From contig NZ_UGGU01000003.1 of NCBI RefSeq assembly GCF_900450765.1, positions 682,001-746,000 on the forward strand: a DNA stretch of 64,000 nucleotides, given 5' to 3'. A program made the translations under genes and the position numbers. Below, piece by piece: positions 52,485 to 60,913 of this stretch (its first letter is position 1; every line of letters starts with the position of its first letter). The stretch comes from Fusobacterium necrogenes. GTDB lineage: Bacteria; Fusobacteriota; Fusobacteriia; Fusobacteriales; Fusobacteriaceae. The notes beneath the pieces are model-generated. The model had not been told where the DNA came from. It searched no databases and was given only the letters and a program-made list of their open reading frames with translations.

Positions 52485-53591
52485 ATGAGTTACTATGATG
52501 AACTAGTTAAATGGAAAGGTTTTGATTTTGAGGGATATTTTAATTCTGTAACTGATGGAGAGATATTGAAAAGTATAGAGAAAGATAAATTATCTGTATA
52601 TGATTATTTAAATCTTTTATCTCCTAGAGCAAAAAATCATATAGAAAAAATGGCTCAAAGAGCACATAAGTTGACAAGACAATATTTTGGAAATGTAATA
52701 GGACTATATCTTCCAATATATGTTTCTAACTATTGTACTAGTAATTGTATCTATTGTGGATTTTCTAAAAAAAATCATATAGTAAGAAGACATATGAAGT
52801 TTGAAGAGATAGAAAGAGAAGCTAAAGAGATAGCAAAATCTGGAATAGAAAATATACTTCTTTTAACTGGAGAAGCTAAAGGGTTAGTAGATAAGGAGTA
52901 TTTAAAAGGTGGAATAGATGTATTGAAAAAATATTTCTCATCTGTATCTATTGAAGTAATGCCATTAGACGAAGAAGATTATAGATATCTAGCTAAAGAT
53001 GGATTAGATGGACTTACTGTATATCAAGAGACCTATGATGAAAAAAGATATGCAGAGGTACATCTCTCAGGGGAAAAAAGAGATTTTAAATATAGATTGG
53101 ATACTCCCGAAAGAGGAGCCAAAGCTGGATTAAGAACAATAGGAATAGGAGCACTATTAGGACTTGGAAATATAAGAAGTGATGCCTTTAAGACAGGATT
53201 GCATCTGAAATACCTTATAGATAATTATCCAAATAGTGAGTTTAGTATCTCCTTCCCTAGAGTAAATGAAGCAGAAGGGAATTTAAAAGATAGTTATGCT
53301 GTTGATGATATTACCTTTGTACAGATAATATTAGCCAATAGAATTTTCCAACCAACAGCTGGAATAACTCTATCAACTAGAGAGAGTGCTTATATGAGAG
53401 ATAATTTATTGCAATTAGGAATTACTAAATTTTCAGCAGGCTCAAAAACGGAAGTAGGTGGTTATTCACACGAAAATGAATCAACAGCTCAATTTGATAT
53501 AACTGACAATAGAAGTGTAGAAGAGATAGTAGAAGCTATTAGAAAAAGAGGATTAGAACCTAAGTATAAAGATTGGGAGACATTATTATGA
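52485..53591 (+). CDS. thiH: 2-iminoacetate synthase ThiH (tyrosine lyase)
   Basis: A radical SAM enzyme that cleaves tyrosine to dehydroglycine and p-cresol, used in anaerobic thiazole synthesis in place of the oxygen-dependent ThiO. About 368 residues. The cluster motif CTSNCIYCGFSKK is intact, and STRESAYMRDNLLQLGITKFSAGSKTEVGGY near the C-terminus is typical. The start is the ATG at 52485 after AGAGGTGAG. Its stop overlaps the thiF start in ATGA. Confidence 0.95.
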   Translation: MSYYDELVKWKGFDFEGYFNSVTDGEILKSIEKDKLSVYDYLNLLSPRAKNHIEKMAQRAHKLTRQYFGNVIGLYLPIYVSNYCTSNCIYCGFSKKNHIVRRHMKFEEIEREAKEIAKSGIENILLLTGEAKGLVDKEYLKGGIDVLKKYFSSVSIEVMPLDEEDYRYLAKDGLDGLTVYQETYDEKRYAEVHLSGEKRDFKYRLDTPERGAKAGLRTIGIGALLGLGNIRSDAFKTGLHLKYLIDNYPNSEFSISFPRVNEAEGNLKDSYAVDDITFVQIILANRIFQPTAGITLSTRESAYMRDNLLQLGITKFSAGSKTEVGGYSHENESTAQFDITDNRSVEEIVEAIRKRGLEPKYKDWETLL

Positions 53592-54124
53592 AAATAGGTA
53601 TAGCTGGTACAGGTGGAATAGGCTCAAATGTGGCTATGCATCTAGTTAGAAGTGGAATTACTAATCTAAAATTTGGAGATTTTGATAGAATAGAAAAATC
53701 TAATCTCAATAGGCAATTTTACTTTGAAGAGCAGATAGGAAAATATAAATCTGAAACTCTAAAGGAAAATCTTACCAAAATCTCACAGGGTAATTATGAG
53801 TTTGAAGTAATAAAATTTGAAAAAGAGAATATGAGAGAGTTTTTCAAAGATTGTGATATAGTAGTAGATGGATTTGATAAAAAGGAGTATAAGGCTCTTT
53901 TACTTGAAGAGATTTTTGATGGAAAGAAACTTTTAATAACAGTATCTGGGATAGGTGGAATAGATTCCTCAAGTGTACAGGTAATAAAAAAAATGAAGAA
54001 TCTCTATATAGTAGGGGATATGAAAAGTGATATTTCAGAATATAAAACTTATTCACATAAGGTAAATATAGTAGCTAGCAAAGTAGTAGAAGTAATCTTA
54101 AAGGAGCTATACAATGAGAAATAG
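53588..54124 (+). CDS. thiF: ThiS adenylyltransferase ThiF
   Basis: An E1-like enzyme that adenylates the ThiS C-terminus before sulfur transfer. About 178 residues, the short form seen in anaerobic thi operons. The ATP site is IGIAGTGGIGSNVAMHLVRSG with the Arg finger region DRIEKSNLNRQFYF. The zinc-binding CxxC pairs of longer ThiF/MoeB proteins are not seen. The start is the ATG at 53588, overlapping thiH; the end overlaps thiE by 11 bp. Confidence 0.9.
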   Translation: MKIGIAGTGGIGSNVAMHLVRSGITNLKFGDFDRIEKSNLNRQFYFEEQIGKYKSETLKENLTKISQGNYEFEVIKFEKENMREFFKDCDIVVDGFDKKEYKALLLEEIFDGKKLLITVSGIGGIDSSSVQVIKKMKNLYIVGDMKSDISEYKTYSHKVNIVASKVVEVILKELYNEK

Positions 54125-54746
54125 AATAGAGATTCCTAAGGGAATATATGGAATAACAGGAGATAATTTTTCTAATGGAAGAAGTAATTACTTTTGTGTA
54201 GAAGAGATGATAAAAGGTGGAATAAAAATAGTTCAATATAGGGCTAAAACAAAAGATACAAGAGAGAAAGTAAAGGAAGCTAGAGAGATAAGAGAGCTTT
54301 GTAGAAAAAATGGAGTAGTATTTATAGTAAATGATAATGTAGATATAGCTCTTCTTGTAGATGCAGATGGAGTTCATATAGGACAAGAGGATATGCACCC
54401 AGATGATGTAAGAAAACTTATAGGAGATAATAAAATCATTGGACTTTCTACTCATTCAGAAAAGCAGGGAATGGAAGCCTATAAAAATCCTAATGTTGAT
54501 TACATAGGAGTAGGACCTATATTTCCAACAACTACTAAAGATACAACTCCGGTAGGATTGGGGTATCTTGAATACGCAGTAAAAAATTTAAATTTACCTT
54601 TTGTAGCTATTGGAGGAATAAAAGCACACAATATAGACAGTATCATAGCTAAAGGAGCACAAAGAGTATCTCTTGTTAGTGAGATAGTAGGAGCAGAATC
54701 TATATCTAAAATTAGTAAAAAGTTACAAGAGAAATTTTCTGAGTAA
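54114..54746 (+). CDS. thiE: Thiamine phosphate synthase ThiE
   Basis: Joins HMP pyrophosphate and thiazole phosphate to thiamine phosphate. 210 residues, TIM barrel. KIVQYRAKTKDTREKVKEA, FIVNDNVDIALLVDADGVHIGQED, GPIFPTTTKDTTP and FVAIGGI are the expected phosphate- and substrate-binding motifs. The ATG overlaps the end of thiF. It is the last gene of the operon; thiD, thiM and thiL are not in this window, so HMP-P kinase must be encoded elsewhere. Confidence 0.95.
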   Translation: MRNRIEIPKGIYGITGDNFSNGRSNYFCVEEMIKGGIKIVQYRAKTKDTREKVKEAREIRELCRKNGVVFIVNDNVDIALLVDADGVHIGQEDMHPDDVRKLIGDNKIIGLSTHSEKQGMEAYKNPNVDYIGVGPIFPTTTKDTTPVGLGYLEYAVKNLNLPFVAIGGIKAHNIDSIIAKGAQRVSLVSEIVGAESISKISKKLQEKFSE

Positions 54747-54875
54747 TAGAAGAAAAATATTAAAAAAACCATCTTAATAGGATAAAAAGTACAAAAATAT
54801 GTCATAAAATTGTCAAAATTAAATGTTAACATACACCATAATATTTTTTGTTTGGATGCTATTTAGGAGGGAAAG

Positions 54876-55250
54876 ATGGAAACAGGATTTTTAGATAAAA
54901 ATATGTTAGATTTTATAAAAAATATTTTAGATATTGATTTAAGTAAAGATCTAATTTTTATTAAAAATAATAATTTTGAATATAGTTATGTTAACTCGGT
55001 ATTTTGTGATATGTTTAATCTAAAAATAGAAGATGTTATTGGGAAAAAAGATAAGGATATTTTTAAAGATAAAATGGCTATTTTAACTTGTCAGAAAAGT
55101 GATATAAAGGCATATGACTTAAACTATTTAATACATGAAGAGGAGATTTTTTCTAAGAAGTTTAGAGTTTTAAAAGTAAAAATAAATTTAGGGAATAAAC
55201 GTGATGGGTTATTGTGTTTTGCAAAGTTAGATAAAGATAATACTATATAA
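54876..55250 (+). CDS. Small PAS-domain protein
   Basis: A 124-residue protein that is essentially a single PAS domain: LDFIKNILDIDLSKDLIFIKNNNFEYSYVNSVFCDMFNLKIEDVIGKKDKDIF is the PAS core, followed by the beta-sheet half. No kinase, GGDEF or HTH output domain follows, and the frame ends cleanly. It may sense a small ligand or redox state and act by protein contact. AGGAGGG precedes the ATG, and a terminator follows. It sits beside two CRP-like regulators; a functional link is possible but unproven. Confidence 0.7.
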   Translation: METGFLDKNMLDFIKNILDIDLSKDLIFIKNNNFEYSYVNSVFCDMFNLKIEDVIGKKDKDIFKDKMAILTCQKSDIKAYDLNYLIHEEEIFSKKFRVLKVKINLGNKRDGLLCFAKLDKDNTI

Positions 55251-55265
55251 TGAAAGATATAAAAT

Positions 55266-55295
55266 AAAAAGCCTTCAATATGTTGAAGGCTTTTT
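55266..55295. terminator. Bidirectional terminator after the PAS gene
   Basis: AAAAAGCCTTCAA (55266-55278) / TTGAAGGCTTTTT (55283-55295) with loop TATG; convergent genes on both sides. Confidence 0.92.
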
Positions 55296-55301
55296 ATTTT
55301 A

Positions 55302-55874
55302 TTAATCTTCATTCATTAATAAGTATTTTTCAACTTTTTTTAGATTTAGAAATAACTCATTATCTTTTTCGAGAATAAATTTATCTTTTTTTAATTCAGT
55401 TAAAAGAGAATAAAATTGACTTTTGCTTATTGCAAAATTTTCAAACCTAACATATTCTTTGGATAATTTTCCAGATTTATCTGTATAAAATCTCAATACT
55501 GAAAGAATATATCTTTTTTTATCATATAGTTGATAAAAAAGTTTAAATAAATTTTCTTTAATAAGTTGAAATAATATTTTTTCAACACCTGTACTGCTGA
55601 AGAAAACTTCAGGACTGAATTTGAACTCTTCAAGTATTGTATCATCTTCTAAAGCTACTCCTTCAACGCTAACTTCAGGTAATGATAAATTATTAATTTT
55701 AAGTGAGAAAAAGTTACCTATAATATCTCCTTCTTTAAATTTTCCACCTTTTGGAAGATATTTTCCATTTTGAAAAATATCGTATGCTAATATACTACCT
55801 TTTAAAATTATGTAGAATCGATTGTCAATGAAGATTCGTTCTTTCTTTTTCAAAACAATTCTATTTTTTTCCAT
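55302..55874 (-). CDS. CRP/FNR-like transcription regulator (paralogue A)
   Basis: A 190-residue protein with a cyclic-nucleotide-binding-like beta roll (FYIILKGSILAYDIFQNGKYLPKGGKFKEGDIIGNFF, about 20-60) and a C-terminal winged HTH (NFAISKSQFYSLLTELKKDKFILEKDNELFLNLKKVEKYL). It lacks the Cys pattern of FNR Fe-S clusters and clear cAMP-contact residues, so the ligand is unknown. A close paralogue is encoded 266 bp upstream on the same strand. The ribosome site is weak (GGGGATGAT). Direct and inverted copies of ACTAAAAAAATA lie upstream. Confidence 0.7.
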   Translation of the reverse strand: MEKNRIVLKKKERIFIDNRFYIILKGSILAYDIFQNGKYLPKGGKFKEGDIIGNFFSLKINNLSLPEVSVEGVALEDDTILEEFKFSPEVFFSSTGVEKILFQLIKENLFKLFYQLYDKKRYILSVLRFYTDKSGKLSKEYVRFENFAISKSQFYSLLTELKKDKFILEKDNELFLNLKKVEKYLLMNED

Positions 55875-56020
55875 AAAATATCATCCCCAAACTAATTCAC
55901 AAAAATCTTTTTAATAATTGAATTTTTGAATCTTATTCCTGAGTTTTATTTCAATTTTATAATTATAAAATGGCATTTTAGTGTCGCTAATATGTTATTA
56001 TTGTGAATTACAGATATTTT

Positions 56021-56073
56021 TAACTAAAAAAATAATACTTAATAACTAAAAAAATAGTATATTTTTTTAGTCA
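56021..56073. repeat. Triple ACTAAAAAAATA repeat, operator-like
   Basis: TAACTAAAAAAATA occurs at 56021-56034 and again at 56043-56056 (22 bp apart, about two helical turns). The complement TATTTTTTTAGT follows at 56060-56071. The second and third form a perfect 12-bp inverted repeat around GTA. They lie about 150-200 bp upstream of paralogue A's start. A regulator-binding role is inferred; the hairpin could also end transcripts from paralogue B. Confidence 0.5.
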
Positions 56074-56140
56074 AATTTGTTAAATATCAGTAAATTTGGG
56101 AATAAATAAAAATTTTTAGTTATGTGAAAAAAATGAAAAA

Positions 56141-56704
56141 TTATAAACTACTTAAATAAGTATCTATTTTTTTCAAATTCAGATATATCCCATCACTATC
56201 ATCTAATATATATTTCTCTTTTTTTAATTTAGATAATACAAGGTAGAATTGACTCTTGCTTATATTAAAATTTTCATAGTTAATCTCCTTTTTTGAGATA
56301 AAGCCTGTATCGTTATTATATAATTTCAAAATCGATAAAATATAACCTTGAGTATCATATAATTGGTAAAAAAACTTAATTAAAGTTTTTTTGGCAAGAT
56401 GAGTAATTATTTTTGAAATGAAATTATCATCAGTCAGAATATTAGAATTGAAGTTAAACTCTTCAAGAACAGTATCATCTTCTAGAGCTTCTACTTCAAT
56501 ATCAATATCCGGAATATATATATCCTTAAGAGTAAGAAAACTAAAGAAATTTCCAATTATCTCTCCAGAGGTAAGATAATTTTCATATGTCAATATCTTT
56601 CCATTTTCTAATATATCACGACTTATAATTTTTCCCTTCTTTATAATATAAAATTTTCCATCTAAATAATGACGATCATTTTTATTTAAGAATATCATAT
56701 TCAT
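56141..56704 (-). CDS. CRP/FNR-like transcription regulator (paralogue B)
   Basis: A 187-residue regulator clearly homologous to the neighbour at 55302-55874: shared EDDTxLEEFxF, KFFYQLYDxxxYILSxLxxY and NFxISKSQFYxxLxxLKKxKxIL blocks. The beta roll is FYIIKKGKIISRDILENGK with GEIIGNFFSF, followed by a C-terminal winged HTH. No Fe-S cysteines. AGGAGG (minus strand) precedes the ATG at 56704. It points away from the fimbria-like cluster that starts 560 bp away, so divergent regulation of that cluster is a reasonable hypothesis. Confidence 0.7.
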   Translation of the reverse strand: MNMIFLNKNDRHYLDGKFYIIKKGKIISRDILENGKILTYENYLTSGEIIGNFFSFLTLKDIYIPDIDIEVEALEDDTVLEEFNFNSNILTDDNFISKIITHLAKKTLIKFFYQLYDTQGYILSILKLYNNDTGFISKKEINYENFNISKSQFYLVLSKLKKEKYILDDSDGIYLNLKKIDTYLSSL

Positions 56705-57265
56705 CTTGCTTTTCCTCCTTTCTTACAAATTCTAAAACTTTAAGTGATTAATTAATTAAATTGGAAAAAATAATTATGAAATAGGATAGTGGATTATTAT
56801 AATATATATTAAAGGATATATCAATTTTTCTTTTTTTTTTTCCTATATAAGACACAAAAAGAATAAAAAAACACAGGAATGAAAGGATTTTTTTTTAAAA
56901 AACTTTAAGAAATAAGATCTCTTGACATAAAATATAAAAAATAAAATAACATTATAAAAAATAAAAAATAATAAAAAAAGATTTAAAAAATCATAAAAAG
57001 TAATTTTTTTTGAAAGAAAAATAAAAAACTTGAAAAAATATTATACTAATTAGAGCTAGTATAGAAAAATTCAAAAAAAGTTTCAACTGACAATTTGGTA
57101 AATTCTAAGTATTACAGCTGTTTTATAAGAAATAAAAGTACTAAAACAATTCGTTTATTCCTAAATAGGACTTTTTAATTTAATTTTTTTTGTATAATTC
57201 AGGTATAAAGCTGAAGTATGTAACGTGAAAAAAATTCAATTATTAAAAGAGAGGTGTAAAAGCAA
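56705..57265. other. AT-rich divergent regulatory region, no gene seen
   Basis: About 560 bp without a credible ORF between paralogue B and the OmpA-like gene. It contains T tracts of 11 (56831-56841), 9 (56888-56896), 8 (57005-57011 region) and 8 (57184-57191). There is also an inverted repeat TATACTA (57042-57048) / TAGTATA (57057-57063), and a TATAAT at 57193-57198 directly behind the last T tract with only a weak -35 (GACTTT). It probably holds promoters for both directions. Confidence 0.5.
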
Positions 57266-58324
57266 ATGTTGACAAAAAGAAAAAGTTTTCTTCTATTAGC
57301 TGTTTTAGCTCTTGCAGGAGTTTCATATGCTGAGGATGAAGAACTTACTAGCTGGAAGGACGTAAAGCTTAATTATGAATTAAAAGTAGGAGTTACACCA
57401 TATGAAAAATATGGCAGCAAAACATATTCAAATAGATATGATGAGGGGTTAGATTTTGGATTAGAGGTATATAGACCATTTCAGAATTTCTCTATAGGAT
57501 TTGGAGGAGAAGTAAAAAGAAAATTAGATAAAGAATTTATAAGAGAGGATGGAGAAAGACTATATACTTATTATTTATTAGCTAAGAGAAAAATTTGGGG
57601 AACTTATTCATTAGTAGCTAGATTAGGAAGAACAAGTCAAAAAGAGTTTGATTCTACATATTATGTAGCTGCAGGATTAGAAAAACGTTTTGGAAGATTT
57701 ACAGTTCAACTATTAGGAGAGAATACTAAGTTGAAAAATAATTTTGCCGATAAAGATTATACAACTATAGGATTAAAATTTGGATATATCTTTGGAGATA
57801 TTTCAGAGCCTGAATTAAATCAGCCAATATTACCTACAACTGAACCAAGAGATGGAGAAGGAAATGCACAAGTACCAGTAGTGACAACTGCTCCAGAACC
57901 TAAATTTAAACTAGTAATTGCTGGAGATGAAATAACTGGTGGATATGAAGCATATAAGACTTATATACCAGAAGTACAAAAGATGAATGTTCAAGAGATG
58001 ACAAAACAATTAAATGAATATGACAAGTCAGGAGTTCTAGAGATGACAGCATACTCTGACAATACAGGAAGTAAAGAGTTGAATGTAAAATTGGCAACTG
58101 AAAGAATGAACAATCTAGAACAAGAATTTATAAATAATGGATTGACAGATAAAGTAAGAATTGAAAAAGTTAATCCAGAAGAAACTGTAATGAACGTTTA
58201 TAAAGTAGACAATGATACTTTTGAAAATAGAAAGTTAAACAGAAGAATAGAAGTAAGTTTCTATGAGGATGAGGAGGTAGTAGCAAATGATGATGGAAAA
58301 ATTGAAGAAGGTGTTCAAGAGTAG
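57266..58324 (+). CDS. OmpA-family outer-membrane protein, first gene of the fimbria-like cluster
   Basis: A 352-residue secreted protein with a signal peptide (about 1-22, ending VSYA). Residues about 30-180 alternate in beta-barrel fashion and end in aromatic-rich strands. A Pro/Thr-rich linker (about 182-210) follows, then an OmpA-like C-terminal domain (about 215-335; YSDNTGSKELNVKLATERMNNLE and FENRKLNRRIEVSFYE) that should bind peptidoglycan. No lipobox. The tail overlaps the chaperone gene by 38 bp, which ties it to that cluster. It may anchor the assembly platform to the cell wall; this is inferred. Confidence 0.8.
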   Translation: MLTKRKSFLLLAVLALAGVSYAEDEELTSWKDVKLNYELKVGVTPYEKYGSKTYSNRYDEGLDFGLEVYRPFQNFSIGFGGEVKRKLDKEFIREDGERLYTYYLLAKRKIWGTYSLVARLGRTSQKEFDSTYYVAAGLEKRFGRFTVQLLGENTKLKNNFADKDYTTIGLKFGYIFGDISEPELNQPILPTTEPRDGEGNAQVPVVTTAPEPKFKLVIAGDEITGGYEAYKTYIPEVQKMNVQEMTKQLNEYDKSGVLEMTAYSDNTGSKELNVKLATERMNNLEQEFINNGLTDKVRIEKVNPEETVMNVYKVDNDTFENRKLNRRIEVSFYEDEEVVANDDGKIEEGVQE

Positions 58325-59051
58325 TTTTTTGAAAATGTATTTAGGAATGCTGGCTTTAGCAAGTGTAGCACAGGCAATAGAGATTACACCAGCAGAATTT
58401 GTGTACCAACTTGATAGTTTGGGGAATAGTCAAACAGTAACTTTTTATAACAGAAAAGATAAGCCTGAAAGAGTAAAAATATCTTTTATTCCATATCAAA
58501 AAGATGGAGAAGATAAGTACTTAGGAAATTGGGGAACTATTTATCCAAGAATAGTAACAGTTCCACCTAAAGATCAAAAGGATATTAAGTTCTCAATAGA
58601 GGCTCCTAGAAATCTGCCTAAAGGTGAGTATAGAGCAGTTTTATTTATGGAAGAACTAGAGCAAAAAGCTTTAACACCTCAAGGTAAAGTTATCATGAAA
58701 GAGGGAACTACTAATAGTCAAGTTAATATGTTAATTAATTTAGGAGTAATAGTATATGGATATTCTGGAGATCCTAATGAATTAAAAGTTTCAGGAACTG
58801 TTTCTGAAGAGAAGATTTTAGAAACTAGAATGGAATTTAAATTGAAAAATGATGGAGAAATAACTAAACCATATACACTTTTCTTCGAAGGAGTAGATAA
58901 AGAAGGAAAGCAAAGAATTATAAATAAAAATATAGTTGTAATTCAAGGATATGAAGACAAGATAAATGAAAAATTACCAGAGGAATTAGCAACTATTAAT
59001 AAAATATACTTAATGGATTCTAACAAAAATATAATTAAAACATTCAGATAA
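58287..59051 (+). CDS. PapD-like periplasmic fimbrial chaperone
   Basis: A 254-residue secreted protein. The signal peptide ends near AQA at residue 30. The mature protein starts IEITPAEFVYQL and shows the immunoglobulin-fold pattern of pilus chaperones: IYPRIVTVPPKDQKDIKFSIEAPRNLPKGEYRAVLFMEE corresponds to the donor-strand and F1-G1 region, with a second beta domain after about 165. It has no cysteine. The start is the first of three ATGs at 58287 with GAGGAGG at 58271-58277, inside the end of the OmpA-like gene. It should hold pilin subunits until handed to the usher. Confidence 0.75.
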   Translation: MMMEKLKKVFKSSFLKMYLGMLALASVAQAIEITPAEFVYQLDSLGNSQTVTFYNRKDKPERVKISFIPYQKDGEDKYLGNWGTIYPRIVTVPPKDQKDIKFSIEAPRNLPKGEYRAVLFMEELEQKALTPQGKVIMKEGTTNSQVNMLINLGVIVYGYSGDPNELKVSGTVSEEKILETRMEFKLKNDGEITKPYTLFFEGVDKEGKQRIINKNIVVIQGYEDKINEKLPEELATINKIYLMDSNKNIIKTFR

Positions 59052-59083
59052 TTGAATGATGTCAAAAATTAGGAGGGAATAAT

Positions 59084-59671
59084 ATGAGGAAAAAATTACT
59101 AATGGGAGTTGTAGGATTACTTAGTTGTTCGGCAATTGTTTTAGCGATAGGAACTGATGGAATGGGTGTTGAAGGAATAGGGCAAAATGGAAGTAGAACA
59201 GAAGTTAAAGTAAGAGCTAATGTTGTAGCTGGAGTTGCAGTAAATGAAGCAGAGCCAATAGATTTCGGAAATTTAGTAAGAGGGGCTAATGTATACACTG
59301 AAAATGAAATGATTGATAGTTTGAAACCAGGAAGAGTTGTATTCAGAGCAGATCAAGGAATGCTAGGAAGTGGAAGAGTTCATGCAAATCTTGAAAAAGA
59401 TACTACAAATTTAACTTGGAGAAATGGTAATGGTTCAAATGGAGAAGGAAGTGTAATGGAGATAAGGAATGTTACTGTTAGAGGACTTGGAACAGCACCA
59501 GAACCAATAGACTTAAATGGTAATGGAGAAGCTGAAAAAATCTTAACAGGACATTTTACCGCTTATGATAATGGAAATGGTGGAATAGATAAAACTGGTG
59601 GTAACTTAGGGACAAATCAAAAACTAGGAGCATATATAGGAACAGTAATAGTAGAAGCAACTATAAAATAA
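59084..59671 (+). CDS. Probable major fimbrial subunit (DUF4402-like)
   Basis: A 195-residue secreted protein with a signal peptide (about 1-22). The mature sequence contains VRANVVAGVAVNEAEPIDFGNLVRGANV near the N-terminus and ends GAYIGTVIVEATIK. This framing (FGnlv.G ... GxYxGtvxV) matches DUF4402 and other chaperone-usher pilins. It is rich in Gly/Asn and lacks cysteine in the mature part. AGGAGGG precedes the ATG. A stable hairpin follows its stop, as often seen after major pilin genes, which supports it as the abundant subunit. Confidence 0.65.
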   Translation: MRKKLLMGVVGLLSCSAIVLAIGTDGMGVEGIGQNGSRTEVKVRANVVAGVAVNEAEPIDFGNLVRGANVYTENEMIDSLKPGRVVFRADQGMLGSGRVHANLEKDTTNLTWRNGNGSNGEGSVMEIRNVTVRGLGTAPEPIDLNGNGEAEKILTGHFTAYDNGNGGIDKTGGNLGTNQKLGAYIGTVIVEATIK

Positions 59672-59682
59672 AGAGTAATAAT

Positions 59683-59707
59683 GGGTAAATAGTAATACTA
59701 TTTACCC
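59683..59707 (+). promoter_or_regulatory. Intercistronic hairpin behind the major-subunit gene
   Basis: GGGTAAATAG (59683-59692) / CTATTTACCC (59698-59707), perfect 10-bp stem without a T tract. It may protect the upstream mRNA or partly end transcription, giving more major than minor subunit. Confidence 0.5.
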
Positions 59708-59744
59708 AAAAACTTTATTTTAAAATATAGGAGGAGGAGAGAAG

Positions 59745-60329
59745 TTGAAAAAAGAAAAGGTGTATAAGATTAGTTTTAACTTAATATTATTCATGTTTTT
59801 TTTTATTATTACATTGAAAAGTAATGCGGTAGGAAATCATACTTCAACAAATAGTTTGGTAATAACTAAAAATATAGATTTTCAAATAGAAGTTTTAAGC
59901 TCTTTAGCAGTTGGAGTTGATCCAGTTGAGCTAGATTTTGGAGATATTCAAAGAAATAGTAAAAATATAATAACAAAAGAAGCTGATTTGAAATTTCAAG
60001 CAAGTTTTAATGAGGATGTGCAGATAAAAGTTGAATATGATAAAACAGATGATTTGATGCCAACAGATACTGTTTATGCAAAATATCAAATTACACCTGT
60101 AGAGAATAATCCGGAAAATCAAAATGATAAAATAGATGTTTATCTTAAAAGAGTAAATGCTGAGATTTTAAGAAAGGGAGAGATGGTAATTCCAATAACT
60201 GGTGAAATTAGAGAGGTTGGGGATGTAAAATTAGGAGAATATAAAAAGACAATTGGTGCTACTGTTTATGCCACTCCTATAAATCCTATTTCAAATAAGA
60301 TACTTTTGACTGAAGGAGGCATAAAATGA
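59745..60329 (+). CDS. Fimbrial subunit-like secreted protein (minor subunit 1)
   Basis: A 194-residue protein with an N-terminal signal (hydrophobic 11-24, cleavage near SNA). The mature part repeats the pilin framing: FQIEVLSSLAVGVDPVELDFGDIQRNSKN near the start and GEYKKTIGATVYATP near the end, similar to the major subunit. No cysteine. The start is TTG at 59745 with GGAGGAGAG upstream. Its stop overlaps the next gene in ATGA. A minor or adaptor subunit is inferred. Confidence 0.55.
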   Translation: MKKEKVYKISFNLILFMFFFIITLKSNAVGNHTSTNSLVITKNIDFQIEVLSSLAVGVDPVELDFGDIQRNSKNIITKEADLKFQASFNEDVQIKVEYDKTDDLMPTDTVYAKYQITPVENNPENQNDKIDVYLKRVNAEILRKGEMVIPITGEIREVGDVKLGEYKKTIGATVYATPINPISNKILLTEGGIK

Positions 60330-60895
60330 TGAGAAGGATAATTGTTTTATCATTATTTTTAGTGTTTGGAATTATAAGTTATAGTGATGTTCAGTGGAGT
60401 GGAGATTCAGGAAAAATTTCAATTATTTATAAAATAGTCGATCCATTAATAGTAACAGTTGAAGAACCTGAAAAATTAGTTGTATCAGCAAATCAAAAAA
60501 CATTTACTTATAGTAAAATGAGTACTAAAAAAGCACCTCTTGTTGTAAAAGTAACTTCTTCATATAATCAAGATGCTATTGATGATATTTTAAGAAAAAT
60601 ATATGAAACTGTTTATTTTCAGTTACAAAATGGAGGAAATTTTGAGCTACAAAATGGAACTGAACAGAAAACCATAATAGGAAATGGATATTTTATAGAC
60701 TCTCAGGTTGCCGCTACAGAAGAAGCAAAGTTAACTGAAATTAACAAACCTTTTTCTAGTGCAGTTAGTGGAAATACATTTTCAACAACTACTGGAATAG
60801 ATGTTGATTTTACTTTACCAGATGGAGATGTTCCAATGGGAGTATATAGAGGAACTTTGTATCTCAATGTATGGTTTGGAGGATCATTAAACTAA
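60326..60895 (+). CDS. Fimbrial subunit-like secreted protein (minor subunit 2)
   Basis: A 189-residue secreted protein with a signal peptide (about 1-20, ending SYS). Beta-rich mature part; the C-terminus VPMGVYRGTLYLNVWFGGSLN matches the closing GxYxGtlxv strand of chaperone-usher pilins. No cysteine. AAGGAGG at 60313-60319 precedes the ATG, and translation is coupled to the previous gene by an ATGA overlap. It could be a tip or minor subunit. Confidence 0.55.
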   Translation: MMRRIIVLSLFLVFGIISYSDVQWSGDSGKISIIYKIVDPLIVTVEEPEKLVVSANQKTFTYSKMSTKKAPLVVKVTSSYNQDAIDDILRKIYETVYFQLQNGGNFELQNGTEQKTIIGNGYFIDSQVAATEEAKLTEINKPFSSAVSGNTFSTTTGIDVDFTLPDGDVPMGVYRGTLYLNVWFGGSLN

Positions 60896-60913
60896 TATTT
60901 ATAGGAGATAGTT

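Noticed and set aside
54075..54455. 126-codon minus-strand ORF opposite thiE
   Set aside because: Tyr/Ser/Ile-rich shadow of thiE without a ribosome site.
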